Positions 1 to 11,374 of a stretch of DNA of 64,000 bases are shown one piece after another. Position numbers and translations under genes: made by a program. The first letter of the stretch is position 1, and each line of letters begins with the position of its first letter. The DNA comes from Plantago ovata (Eukaryota; Streptophyta; Magnoliopsida; Lamiales; Plantaginaceae), in assembly GCA_028274465.1 (NCBI GenBank), contig CM051455.1, forward strand, positions 118,457,547-118,521,546, given 5' to 3'. Under the pieces are notes generated by a model. That model searched no databases and was not told the DNA's origin. It worked only from the letters and a program-made list of their open reading frames with translations.

Positions 1-990
1 TTTCTTATCAATATCATGGAAGTCAGTGATAGTATGGTCATTCAAAGCAACGGGTAATAATCATGCATGAAGTACTTGAAGTTTGTATAGAGATCTATGA
101 TCAGGAATTGTCCTACGTGTTCCTTCCAATTCAACACTACGAAGATAGATGGCTTAGATAGATCAAAGAAATAAAACAATATATCAAGTCTTAAACGCGC
201 GAAACCACTCATGCATAATCAAGAACCCTAGCTAAGAAATCACATACTATCACCAACGATAGATTTAGCTACTCATATTGCAATCAACAAGAATAAAAGC
301 AAGATTGAATGAAAACATGTTGAATGAAATAAATAAAAGTAGAAAAATTATGAGATACAAGTTACCAACGAAGGTTGTCAATCTCCGATGAATTGCTAAC
401 TCACGAGCAAGAATCTAAAATCAACGATGTCCAATCTCTATGCTAAAGCTTCGAAATCAATAAGAAAAAAGTGTCTTCTAAGCTAATAATTCCCAGAACA
501 GGCTCTGGAGAATTTGTCTCTCAAAATAATGTGAAAAGGTTTGAAAAACGTAGAAAAATAGGCAAACTATATATAATGTTCGGAAATGCACGGGGCGAAC
601 CGCCCCAGGTGACGGGTGATTCGCCTGGTACGGGGAGATTCGCCTTGGACATCTAGATCAACTTCAACGAGATTTTAGTATTCTTTTCCGTTTCGGACTC
701 GGATTTTCACTTCTAGTGACCTTTAAGCCTTGAAACTCGTCCCCTAGGCCTCAAATCTCATCCGGAACCTTCTAGATACTCCACGAATGTCCTCGAAACA
801 CCAAAACCTCGTCCTCTTCATCAATATTGCCCATAAAAACACGTTTTTCATCTAAAACCTGAAAAATGCAAAGAAAAGGGAAACGTGACACTATTCTAAT
901 AAATGCACTAAAATATAAGCTAAATTAACCTATAGGATATCTAAATTGGTGAAAACGACTCGAATGAAAGTGTAAAATACACGTTCATCA
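1..990 (-). repeat. Athila-like LTR, diverged and cut by the window edge
   Basis: Read on the minus strand, this begins at 990 with TGATGAACGTGTATTTTACA, the same terminus as the other Athila-like LTRs here, and runs off the left edge. A TATA-like run lies at 568-579 (minus). Next to it is the perfect palindrome GGGGCGAACCGCCCC at 592-606, followed by two decayed copies. The right neighbour is SIRE LTR sequence rather than a polypurine tract, so this is either the 5' LTR of a minus-strand element or a solo LTR. It is more diverged than the LTRs of A, C, E, F and H. It holds no real gene. Confidence 0.85.
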
Positions 991-2018
991 GTTCTCCACC
1001 AAACTTGGGACACTTAATCAGTAAAACTATGCTTGATTAATTCCCCCTGAATTTCACGCCTGAAAAAGGGTGTTTATCAGTTAGACAGGTTTGGGATGAG
1101 ATGACTTGAGTATAACTTATTCATCTATAACAAGTTATCTAAAGAAACACAACTTGAAATAATTTTCAGTAAACAAGTTAAGTTGTTTCTGGTGTCAAGA
1201 TTTGTTCTTGTTCGAAAGAAAGAACACTTAACTAATTTCTTAGCTGTAAATGTTCTACTTCTTCTCAAGTTGCTTTTGTTTCAAGCTTAAGTCTTGGAAC
1301 GGATCAATAGGCAGTAAAGGGTATGGAAGATTGAGTGTTTAAGCACAAGTGAGAGTTTGATCACGTTGTTGACACACTTCAACTCTCTGCCGGATGACCT
1401 CTATTTATAGTGAATCAAGAGAGCCATTTCAATTTCAAATTCTAAGGCTTTGTTCCTTAAGATGCCACTATCTGGCTTTTGTACTTTCAGCAGCGTCCTT
1501 CATTTGTCTTCTAGTCTTCATGTTCTTTGCGTGCTTACGTTGCATTTAATGTTCATTTGAATGGAATTCAAATGTGAACGTTGGAGCCAAAATGCAAGTA
1601 CTTTCAGCAAGGAGGTCATATATGTATTTCAGAAAGCAGTCAGTCTAAGTTTCAGCAAGCAAAACCTACTCTGTCATATAGATTTTCACTTATGCAAGCT
1701 GTTGCTGAAATTTCCACTTTCTGAGCAACATGTGCCTTTGTAGATACCATCTTCATAAATCTTCTTAAGTCTCCAGTCTTCGAATTTTCAAGTTTCTGAA
1801 TGGTTCTAGTGCTTCAATAGTTCATTTGTAAAAACAAAGTACATCATCAGCGAAACTAAAGCACCTAACTAGTACCTACACTAAGTCTTCAACAAACGTT
1901 TCTCTTTTACAATGTCCTTAAAATTCTAAATTCCTATGGACCTTAAGAGTACTAGTTACTGAACTTTCCTTAATTCAGCATGGTTAATTGCTCATCAAAA
2001 TTTACAAGTTCTCTAACA
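991..2018 (-). repeat. SIRE-type Ty1/copia LTR fragment
   Basis: This is an inverted, diverged copy of the first about 1.1 kb of the LTR at 41414-43089. The LTR starts on the minus strand at 2018 (TGTTAGAG) and its distal part is missing, cut at 991 where the Athila-like LTR begins. A TATA-like CTATTTATA lies at 1401-1409, matching TATAAATAG at 42178-42186 in the other copy. There is no coding potential. Confidence 0.82.
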
Positions 2019-2203
2019 AATTTCCCCCTTTTTTATGGCAGCAATCCATGGCTAAATTAATTATTACCCTTTTTGAGGTTTCTGATGTTGAATAAATCAG
2101 TTGAATAATGCAAGCATACTTGAATAATAACAATAAGCAAGAGTAGTTTGCAAAATCAAAAACCAATAAGAGTTAAAAGCTTATTGCTGATAGTTATTGT
2201 TAG
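2019..2203 (-). other. SIRE polypurine tract and 3' non-coding sequence
   Basis: On the minus strand an A/G-rich tract (AAAAAAGGGGGAAATT, about 2019-2036) directly precedes the LTR start, as expected for the plus-strand primer of a copia element. The rest matches the non-coding stretch after the env-like ORF at about 41230-41413, in inverse orientation. The Tat-like LTR begins at 2204 and cuts the copy here. Confidence 0.75.
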
Positions 2204-2638
2204 TGTTGAAATATGTCCAGTCCGCATGTACGAACTGGAGCGGTCTAAGAGCGCGACAAAGCATTATAGGCCGTCCCTCAAGGGGCGCGACCACACCAAA
2301 GTATATCACTAAGGCATGGATCGACCAACATAGGGTCCGACCATCACTAGGAGGCCAACCCTCAAAATAAGTTCATCACAAAGACAAAGCAGCCATTGAA
2401 CTCGAGGAGCATCTCTATGGCTCGAGGACCTTACGTCAAGGTAACGCTCTTTGAGAGAAACTGGGCAGGACACTACTCGCACCTTCTACATACAAGGGAG
2501 GCTCGAGGACCCTGACTGACCAGCCATGGTCGCTCCCTTGGGCCAAGGCCCATGGACCTCCCTAATGGGCTTGGGCCAAGGAAGGCATCAATCTCAGTCG
2601 TACACGTGTCGTGATCCTACGCGACCTGGACATAAAAG
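2204..2638 (+). repeat. Tat-like 5' LTR, left piece
   Basis: The piece starts TGTTGAAATATGTCC and ends at CATAAAAG, where element A begins. The last about 260 bp (2378-2638) are repeated with about six differences at 8690-8950, on the other side of A. It carries an ACACGTGT G-box-like site near 2610 and several TGGGCC-type motifs. It is non-coding. Confidence 0.82.
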
Positions 2639-3918
2639 TGATGAACGCGCGGATGTCGTGCTCCAACGCGAACGGATCAAATAAATTTGTAATTAGCCAA
2701 AGGCAATCCACAACTACAACGAAAACCGTAGTGTAGCAGTAGAATGACTCGAGTGTCGTTCTCTCAGGACTATAACTAGCTTTATCTATTTAACAAGAAA
2801 ATATAAAACAGCAGACAGATAGCAACAGGGGGTTTCTAGCAGATAATGGAGATTGGTGATAGTATGGTCCTTCTTAGCATAATGGGTCGATAATCATGCA
2901 TAAATTCCTCGGTCTTGCATAGAGATCTTTGAATCAATCCAGTGTCATGTTGCAAATATTAAGCACTACGAAGATAATTTGGTCTGACAAGTCAATCACT
3001 ATTGTCCTAATGTGTTCCGTAATTATTGAACACTACGAAGATAATTGGTCTGATGCTCGACAAGTGTCCCATTGTGCATAATAATTAATACAACATACGA
3101 GAATTTTGGTTACAACTGATCAACGAAATAAAGCAATGACACGGAGTATAATGCGCGATATAGCCATTAGCATGATTATCTTCCCTTCGCTAAGAATTCA
3201 CATACTACCACCAACGATAAGTTTATCTACTCATAATAGGCATGCAATCAACATAAATCATAAAAGAAAACATGTTGAAAGAATATAATAAAATAAGTAG
3301 AATAAAACTGTAAGATACAAAGTTACCGAAGATTGTCAATCTGCGGATGATTGCGATCCTACGAGCTCCAAACTGCTATGAAAAAGTATCCCCTAAGCTA
3401 TGGAACTCCCAGGACAGGCCCCGGGAAGTTCCTACCTAAAACTATAGAGAGAGGTGAGAGAGAAGGTCTGGAAAGATATGATTTTCGGAGAAAAACTGAG
3501 CACTATATATAGGCCCCGAAAAACTACGGGGCGGTTCTCCCCTGAGCTCCGGCGGTTCACCCCCCGGTTTTTTCACGGAATTCCGCGTTTTCGACGCGGT
3601 TTCGGATTTCTTCACCTTTTTGGACTCGGTTTCTGACTTCTAGTGGCCTTCTAACCTCCAGATTCGACCCCTAGACTCCAAATCCTATCCGGAAACCTTC
3701 AGATACTCCAAATAGGCTTCTGGAACACCAATTCCTTGTCAACTTTAATATAATTGCCCGGATATCTTCGAATTTCAACCAAAACCTGTAAAATAAACTC
3801 TAAAGGGAAACGTGACACTATTCTAATAAAATGTACTAAAATATAGCTAAATTAACATAGAGGATAGCTAAAATAGGTGAAAAAGACTCGAATGAAAGTG
3901 TAAAATATACATTCATCA
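2639..3918 (-). repeat. Element A 3' LTR
   Basis: The 1280-bp LTR runs on the minus strand from TGATGAATG (3918) to GCGTTCATCA (2639), giving TGATGAA/TTCATCA inverted ends. A TATATATAG box lies at about 3503-3512 (minus), next to degenerate palindrome copies (about 3527-3567). Short ORFs inside are chance. Confidence 0.9.
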
Positions 3919-5511
3919 AACTCCCCAAACCGAACCTTTGCTTGTCCTCAAGCAACTAAGCTAGACTCTAATACAAAAAACATGCAAGACACAAAATGGA
4001 GTTTCATGCCAAATAAAATGAACTAATCTACTGAATCTATCAAAAAACATATGAATAAAAACCATACGAATCAAAGCATGAATATAGGTTGAAGAATACC
4101 TCGATTGACTTATACACATCCACATAAGCACTTATGTCAAGACAAGATAGCCTCTCGTAACATTCTCTACCTGGACCTAGTCAGTGACGACGTAATGATG
4201 CATGCTAAGATACGAATGGTTGCCCCGTGCCTATGAAACTGAGGACTTACTGCTGTTCCACCATGTTAAGACTTTTCCTCAAAAGAGGTCGAACCAGTAC
4301 TGGCTCTCATCAAACGAAGGAGGGTTCCCTGTAAAAGATAACACTCCCCTATTCTACCCATCTCTCAAGTAAAGTCTTAAGTATTTCACCACTTCCTGAA
4401 TGGCAGGACGAGGGTGGTCTGGAACAGATGACACTCAAGACAAAAAAGATAAAAGATAAAAACACGATTACGAACATTACAAAAATGGAAAAGACTCAAC
4501 ACTTTGCTAAACTGCTATTTGGCTTTCTTTTTTGGACCCTTCTTTGCTTTTTTTGGGGTCTTCTCTTTTCTTTCTTTTTTTCTTTCCAGATTCTTTTTTT
4601 CTTTTTTTTTTCTTTTTTTCCTGGAAATTTTTCTCTCTCTTTTTTCGATTTTTTTAGCCAGCAGTAGCGTAACAAAGAGAGAAACAAAAAGACTCACACG
4701 ACTTCCCCAAACCTATTCGAAAGAATAGGTTGGAGTGCAAAATTTACGGAAAAGGAAAATAAACTCACGATACGAAAATAATAAACAGAAACAAGTCTAA
4801 TGATGGTGTAACCCCCTCCTCAAACCTATTCGGAAGAATAGGTTATAAACAAAGGATCACACAACCTCACACTACCTCCTTCCTAGGCATTTAGCAATCT
4901 CAAAGCATTGTGAAGACTTGTTGCCTCTTAAGTACATAATTACTCGGGAAAACAACCATAAGACCCTAACATGCATCATCCTATTATAAAGGCCTTCGTG
5001 AACCGCAGTAGAGAAAACACCACTAAGTGATGTCGAGACTACCAAGCTCAACTAAGTGCAATACATAAATGTGTTAAGCCAAGCGAGAAAAACCTCAAAC
5101 AAATTCATAGAGATGAAGCATACGATTAATGACATAGTTGGTTGATCTACCCAATAATAAAGTTCAAAAAATTCGGCAATAAACTCCATATAAAACATGC
5201 AAGACTATCCTAGGAAAGCAGTAAATGTGCAAATGCAAAAAATTTCACGAGTTTATCATAATCAAGATAAGTATAGAGATAACCAGCGATATCCTCCGCC
5301 CCAAACCTGAACGTCGTCGCTCGTCCCGAACGTCGAAAGTGGATCCAAGGTTAGAGCTAATGCTTGTATAAGTGACCTATAATACTCAATCAAACTCGTG
5401 AGATAAAATTTAAAGCGATAAAGTAAGCGATTAAAGAAAGCGATAAAATCTCCGGGTTGCCTCCCGGATAGCGCCATTGTTTAAAGTCTTTGACTCGACT
5501 CCTGTCTGCGC
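3919..5511 (-). other. Element A 3' non-coding region with hairpins and PPT
   Basis: No gene is seen. From 5' to 3' on the minus strand it holds: the TCCGGG-AGGCAA-CCCGGA hairpin at 5451-5468; two AACCTATTC/GAATAGGTT hairpins at 4823-4844 and 4710-4731, the latter followed by TTGGGGAAG; a purine-rich tract (pyrimidine-rich on the plus strand) at about 4525-4660; and the polypurine tract TTTGGGGAG at 3921-3929 against the 3' LTR. The same order occurs in C, E and F. Lysine-rich or phenylalanine-rich ORFs in the purine tract are compositional artefacts. Confidence 0.85.
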
Positions 5512-7669
5512 CTATCTCTTCTTTATGCGGGTACTAGGCTTCCCCTTCATTGATCTCCTCTCCATGCCACGAACCTGTGAATAAGAAAGAATATAGGCTG
5601 CAAGACCACAGTAGTGAGTAGTGAAAGAAATATCGGGCGGATCAGGTTGATCAGGTATAGCGTGCAACACGTGTTGCTTTCCGTCCACTTCGATGGTGCA
5701 AGTTCTCTGGTAGATGTCCATCACGGAGCGTAGCTTGGTCAAGAATGTTTGCCCTAAGAGTATGACATCCCCCGTCCCAGGTGCAGATGCCGGCATAACT
5801 ACGAAATTGGTGTATATAGATGCTTCACCAATCTTGACCAACACATTTTTCACAACGCCCTCGCGTCTCATAAAAGATCCATCCGTCAGTTGCACAATAG
5901 CCCTTTGCTCAAATAGTTTTCCAATGTTGCTCTTTTCAAACACATTCAAAGGAATTATGTTTGAGTAGGATCCCGTATCTAGTGTGGCACGGACATCTTC
6001 AAGCTCACCAATCCCTACCTTAACACCGAAACTTTTAGGGAGTGGTTCGGGATCCTCTTGCTCCTCATCACTTGTGTCAGAACCAAGGTCCTTCTCTTCT
6101 TCCTCAGCTTGTAGAAGTTCTTCCTTCATGCAACACTCGCACCTAACAACCTTCCTGATGGTGATTTCGTCAGGTACATCACCAGCCAATGTAATGGCAT
6201 TCGACTTCACTGTGCTGCTAGGCAGTTTGCCTTGTTCCCTACTTGCTCCTCGGTCGATCAACTCTTGCATCTTTTGATGGGCAAGCCTAGTGCTCTCTTC
6301 CAACCTATCAAGCCTTGCCCTAGTCTTCTCAGAATCTTCTTCATAACGTTTGAGAAAACTTTGTGTATGATCAACCATCTTCTGCAAGTTCTCCATCAGT
6401 TGAGCCGACTTCGACTTCGGTGGCTCTTTCGGAGCGGGGTTTTCGCAGTGGTCATTACCATAGTTTAGCCTACTACGGTCTTGGTTAGGTCCATAAGTTT
6501 GGTTAGCCGGTGCATATCCTTGATTGTTACGATCCTCTTCTCCAAAATCCACCTCGAGGATTCCTACCGTCTTGTCCGTAGCTAACTTTTTGAGTGGCAA
6601 ACTCCGTAGGAAACGCTTCTTCTTCGCCTCCTCGAGCCCAGTTGCCATCATCGTATGCCAGCTTCGATCTACACATATGTGCCCCATGCCCATAGTTCTT
6701 GCAAATTCGGCATACTTCGTTCGAAACAGTTGTTCCGGTGGCGCTCTTGAGGACTTGCTTCAATTCGTTGGTAAAGCACTCGAATTGATCCCCATTCCCC
6801 GTGTACATAGGGGCTTCTTGAGTCGGTGGAGCTTCAGGTCCACGTCTCCTAACCATTGCTCTTGGGTCCTTGAACTGCGAACCCTTAGCAAGCCTTTCGA
6901 AAACTGCCCAGACGGCTTCTGCGGTTTCCTCCCAAATATTGCCTCGGCATTGGAAATCCACCACTTGTTGGTTCTCGAAGGTTAGTCCATTGTAGAAGTG
7001 TTGGACTAAGTCAGAAAGTTCAAAACCATGGTGAGGGCACTTGTTCGTGAGATCTTGGAACCTCTCGAACGCGGTGTAGATGGTCTCATCATAGTCCTGC
7101 TTGAATCCAGTGATCTGCGCCTTAAGCGCGGTAGTCAAGGTGTGGGGGAAGTATTTCTCCATGAAAGCTGAAAAAACCTTCTCCCAAGTATCCAGCGAGC
7201 CGGCTGGTAGAGAACTCAGCCATGACTTGGCTCTGTCGCCAAGTCCCATAGCAAAAACCTTCATCCTCAACACATATGTTGTTATGTCAGCTCCGGGTCG
7301 TGGGAGTTGGTTGACGAAATCATCGATATCGTGCAAGTACCCCATCACATCTTCCCTTGATAAGCCATAGAACCTCGAAAGTTGTTGGAATGCGTGGTTC
7401 TTGATCTCCAGATCTCGGGTTGCAGACAAAAGAACAATCGCCGGTCCCCTCATACGATCCTTGGTGGGTTGAACCCATGCCTTCAGTGGTCTAGCTTCTG
7501 CCATTCCGTCGATTTCCTTGAAAAGAATGTGTAGAGATTCAGAGAAATCGGTTTCCTCTATTTCCTCTAGTGCGCGCCTTTCAAGTAGTCTCCTTCTTTG
7601 GTGGTAGACTCTATCGATCTCAGCAATTGAATCAGCAAGCGGTGTTCCTGCAGAACGTGTATGCGGCAT
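5512..7669 (-). pseudogene. Element A gag-protease polyprotein, frameshifted
   Basis: The reading frame starts at ATG 7669 (MPHTRSAG...). The N-terminal part is a retrotransposon capsid-type domain (WVQPTKDRM, FYGLSREDV, SLDTWEKVF, YFPHTL). A CCHC zinc knuckle follows (CRICKNYGHGAHMC, CX2CX4HX4C), then a charged coiled-coil-like linker. Last is a retropepsin-like domain with LDTGS near 5970 and VILLG near 5760. Full length is about 719 codons. Compared with C and F, two nucleotides are missing near 6532, just after the zinc knuckle, so the protein breaks between gag and protease. The stop at 5512 follows a basic tail. In an active element it would form virus-like particles and self-process. 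No pol domain follows. Confidence 0.87.
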
Positions 7670-7817
7670 ACACTATCTATAACAGACTAGGAAAGGTGAT
7701 TAGAAACAGACTAGGAAAGCAGTATCAGAGAGAGATTAAAAAGGAAAACTAAAACTAATAGAATTAGGAATCCAAAGCTGTAAATATAAACGAATTAAAC
7801 AGAAAAAAGGAGTATAG

Positions 7818-7835
7818 TCCCCGGCAGCGGCGCCA
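7818..7835 (-). other. Element A primer-binding site (tRNA-Asp type)
   Basis: Minus-strand TGGCGCCGCTGCCGGGGA lies 3 nt inside the 5' LTR end. It matches the 3' end of plant tRNA-Asp(GTC) with one mismatch. It would prime minus-strand DNA synthesis. Confidence 0.88.
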
Positions 7836-7838
7836 ATT

Positions 7839-8672
7839 TGATGAACGCGCGGATGTCGTGCTCCAACGCGAACGGATCAAATAAATTTGTAATTAGCCAA
7901 AGGCAATCCACAACTACAACGAAAACCGTAGTGTAGCAGTAGAATGACTCGAGTGTCGTTCTCTCAGGACTATAACTAGCTTTATCTATTTAACAAGAAA
8001 ATATAAAATAGCAGACAGATAGCAATAGGGGGTTTCTAGCAGATAATGGAGATTGGTGATAGTATGGTCCTTCTTAGCAAAATGGGTCGATAATCATGCA
8101 TAAATTCCTCGGTCTTGCATAGAGATCTTTGAATCAATCTAGTGTCCTGTTGCAAATATTAAGCACTACGAAGATAATTTGGTCTAACAAGTCAATCACT
8201 ATTGTCCTAATGTGTTCCGTAATTATCCAACACTATGAAGATAATTGGTCTGATGGTCGAAAAGTGTCCAATTGTGCATAATAATTAATACAACATGCGA
8301 GAATTTTGGTTACAACTGATCAACGAAATAAAGCAATGACACGGAGTATAATGCGCGATATAGCCATTCGCATGATTATCTTCCCTTCGCTAAGAATTCA
8401 CATACTACCACCAACGATAAGTTTAGCTACTCATAATAGGCATGCAATCAACAGAAATCATAGAAGAAAACATGTTGAAAGAATATAATAAAATAAGTAG
8501 AATAAAACTGTAAGATACAAAGTTACCGAAGGTTGTCAATCTCCGGATGATTGCGATCCTACGAGCTCCAAACTGCTATGAAAAAGTATCCCCTAAGCAA
8601 TGGAACTCCCAGGACAGGCCCCGGGAAGTTCCTACCTAAAACTATAGAGAGAGGTGAGAGAGAAGGTCTGGA
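7839..8672 (-). repeat. Element A 5' LTR, truncated
   Basis: This matches 2639-3472 of the 3' LTR and stops after GGTCTGGA, so the upstream promoter, TATA box and palindromes are missing. The break is at a junction with Tat-like LTR sequence, not at a normal LTR end. Without its U3 the copy cannot start its own transcript. Confidence 0.87.
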
Positions 8673-9258
8673 GCCATTGAGCTCGAGGAGCAAAGACAAA
8701 GCAGCCATTGAGCTCGAGGAGCATCTCTATGGCTCGAGGACCTTACGTCAAGGTAACGCTCTTTGAGAGAAACTGGGCAGGACACTACTCGCACCTTCTA
8801 CGTACAAGGGAGGCCCGAGGACCCTGAGTGACCAGCCATGGTCGCTCCCTTGGGCCAAGGCCCATGGACCTCCCTAATGGGCTTGGGCCAAGGAAGGCCT
8901 CAATCTCAGTCGTACACGTGTCGTGATCCTACGCACCTGGACATAAAAGTTCACAAGTATATAAAGGCTTCATTCACTTCTCAACAGTAAGCATTAATAC
9001 CTCTCAACCACCACTCAATATTTCTCTTACTAGGGAAGTCTTCATCTCCCTACGCGTAAAGTCTTCGCTCCGGTCTGATACCTTACAGACCGGGTAAGAG
9101 ACACTAACCGCCCCCCCTCTAGTCTATTTCAGGTGTGAGGAAGCTACAAGAAGGTTGCCTATCATTTCAGGAGGAACACTACATGAATAAGACATAGAAT
9201 AAGTTGACCATATAGACTCACTGCGAACTTAGAAAGAAGCACGAATTACCCTTCAACA
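8673..9258 (+). repeat. Tat-like 5' LTR, right piece
   Basis: It begins with two tandem copies of a roughly 31-bp unit containing GCCATTGAGCTCGAGGAGC (8673-8722), where the left piece has one. It then repeats 2400-2638 and continues through the TATA box to the LTR end TTCAACA at 9258. The CCGCCCCCCCTCTAGTC stretch (about 9109-9124) is typical of plant LTR leaders. It is non-coding. Confidence 0.82.
8958..8966 (+). promoter_or_regulatory. TATA box of the Tat-like LTR
   Basis: TATATAAAG lies about 300 bp before the LTR end, with transcription expected about 30 nt downstream (near 8990). Element A does not separate it from gag. Confidence 0.6.
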
Positions 9259-9260
9259 TT

Positions 9261-9278
9261 TGGCGCCGTCTGTGGGAA
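9261..9278 (+). other. Tat-like primer-binding site
   Basis: TGGCGCCGTCTGTGGGAA begins 2 nt after the LTR end. It shares TGGCGCCGT with the Athila-like sites but then departs from the tRNA-Asp match. The exact tRNA was not determined. Confidence 0.7.
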
Positions 9279-9345
9279 TCGACACGAAAGGTCATTCCTT
9301 GCCCTACTGGTCGAGCCATCACCCTCCTCGTGACCCTTCACGAAT

Positions 9346-11374
9346 ATGCCTCCCAGAAAAAGCAACCGTCTTCCTAATGCACCACCCAGGAATCCTCCTT
9401 GACCTAGGGGCCGTCCCCCAAGTAACGGTCGCGGAGGAGGAACGGATGCTGCTCCGAGGGCACCAAGAAACAACAATGTTGTAAGGAATCAAGATTACAC
9501 GGAGGGGGCATTTACTAATGTCACCAACTCCCAAAATGAAAGATCGGGGGAAAACAACCCGCAAGGAGTCCCAATAGGAAGTTCCTATGGAGCATTGAGA
9601 GTCCCAAACAACGCCGAGCCTAGGGGGAAGCCTCCTCTAGTAGCAATCAATCAACCTCCCGTAGCAGCGAACCCTCCTCAACCGGACGCATTGACCTTCA
9701 CCCTTCCTGATGGACGTGTAGTCCGACCATTAGATTTCGGGATGGGCGAAGCTCAATACAGTTTGTTCCTTCTCACTCTACAAGGATATGTAGGGGGTAA
9801 TGAGGCTTCTAGGGTTAATGCCGAGATACAGGCTCGAGGGGCACAACCAGCGCCGGTGCAAGAGCAACCTCGTGACACCCTGGTCGCTCCTCGTCAATCC
9901 CAAGGAAGAGCACCAGTTGCACAAGATGAAGCACATTCGAGAGCCAACACAAGGCCGATTCCAATCTCGACTTGGACCATCAAGAGTTCAATCGAGGTTA
10001 GGACCTCAAGGTGCCCCGGATGACTTGAGAGACTTGATTGATAGAAGGATACGAGCATCACTTCAAAATGTAACTCAACAAGAAAATAGAGCTCAGGTGG
10101 TTGCTACACCACCCGCTCTCCCCAATCAAGTTACGCCCAATCAAGTAACTCCTCAAAACCAACAAGAAGCGGTGGCGGAGAATCAAGCCTTGAATCAAGC
10201 ATTGAGGACAGTAGTTGAGGTAACCCCCTTGATCGACCCTATCACGGGGAGAAGGCTCACTCTAGAAGAACTCAACGCAAGGAAATCCGCACTTGATGCT
10301 CAGATAGAGACTCTACGAGGAACTGTCCAAGAGAAAGAGCAAGACCAAGATCCGAGCCCTTTGTGCGACGAGATTAGAAGCCACCAAGCCAAAATAAAAA
10401 GAGGGTTCCCCACCTTCGAAAGCTATGATGGAACAAGTTGTCCGAAGGACTACTTGGTAAGATTTGGCACTAAAATGGACGCTTACGGTCATGATTCAAG
10501 GACCAAAGCACTCCTCTTCCCGGCTAACCTCTCCGGAGAAGCCATGAAGTGGTGGTCGCGCCTCCCTCACCTATCCATCAAGTCATATAGAGATCTCTGC
10601 AAGGAGTTCTCTAAGCGTTTCGAGAAGGTGATGAACGCCAAGAGAAGAGTGAGGTACTTGGGCGAAATTGTTTTGAAAAACAACGAGGACTTGAGGGACT
10701 TCATCAATCGTTTTCATGAAGCAGCCCTCCAAGTCGAAGATCACTCGATCAATGAGAGGAAAGAATATTTGTATGGTAACACTACCAACATCAAGTTCCA
10801 AGATGTACTCTTAGCATCGTGTGTGGAGAATGAAGCACAACTTGCCAAAGTTTGCAAGGATTTCCTCGAGGCAGAGGAGTTCCGAAAAACCGTCACAGTG
10901 AGAACCAATTTGTCCAAGGAAAAAGGGAAAGAAAAAGAAAAGGAGAAGGAGTACCCTCCTCGTCCTCAAAATCCCGGAAAGCAAAGGAAAGATCAAAAGT
11001 TTGGGCTAATCAAAGAGGGCCACTCTAGGAATGATTTCAGAGACAAGAGGTCTCCTCCTAGGAGGTCACCTCCAAGACGATATAGCAACTACACAGACTT
11101 AAACAGGCCAAGATCCGACATCTTGAACTATATAGTCTCGAGGAAGCTAGACGTCTCCTGGCCACCACCGATTAAAGAAAATCAAAGGAACAAGAGTTCT
11201 GAAAAGTTTTGCAAGTTTCACAAGGGGAAAGGGCATACCTCCGACGAGTGTGTCGAACTCAAAAACGAAATTGAGAGGATGATACGCAATGGCCAATTGG
11301 TTAGCTACATCCGGAAGAAGGAACCTCTGGCACTCCTGCCTCCACCACCTCAAAGTGGGAGTGAGCACCCTTAC
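9346..11374 (+). pseudogene. Tat-like gag, broken and separated from protease
   Basis: The likely start is ATG 9346 (MPPRKSNRLP). An in-frame TGA is at 9400-9402. The frame continues to about 10000, where a frameshift moves it to the long frame ending at 11374. Around codons 350-500 is a retrotransposon-gag domain (FPTFESYDG, MKWWSRLP, FSKRFEKV). Lys/Glu- and Arg/Ser-rich linkers follow, then a CCHC-like knuckle near the end (CKFHKGKGHTSDEC). The reading frame runs straight into element C's LTR at 11375. It resumes after C's second target-site copy at 28654, leading into the protease. Confidence 0.82.

Larger units (their letters stand above)
2639..8672 (-). mobile_element. Element A: non-autonomous Athila-like GAG-PR element
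   Basis: On the minus strand the order is truncated 5' LTR (7839-8672), tRNA-Asp-type primer site, gag-protease ORF, about 1.6 kb of structured 3' non-coding sequence, polypurine tract and 3' LTR (2639-3918). There is no reverse transcriptase, RNase H, integrase or ORF2. The LTR pair differs by roughly 2% by eye. The 5' LTR stops at 8672 inside the leader, where duplicated Tat LTR sequence starts, so no target duplication can be checked. Confidence 0.88.

Noticed and set aside
471..656. Recurring 60- to 90-codon ORFs inside the Athila-like LTRs (for example 3106-3288, 8306-8488, 28003-28188, 44278-44544)
   Set aside because: They lie in LTR leader sequence, vary in ends between copies and contain no domain.
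4428..4728. Phe-rich and Lys-rich ORFs on both strands (also at 26624-26831, 35022-35224, 59850-60261)
   Set aside because: They are translations of a poly-purine/pyrimidine tract in the 3' non-coding region, differ in frame between copies, and have no conserved start.
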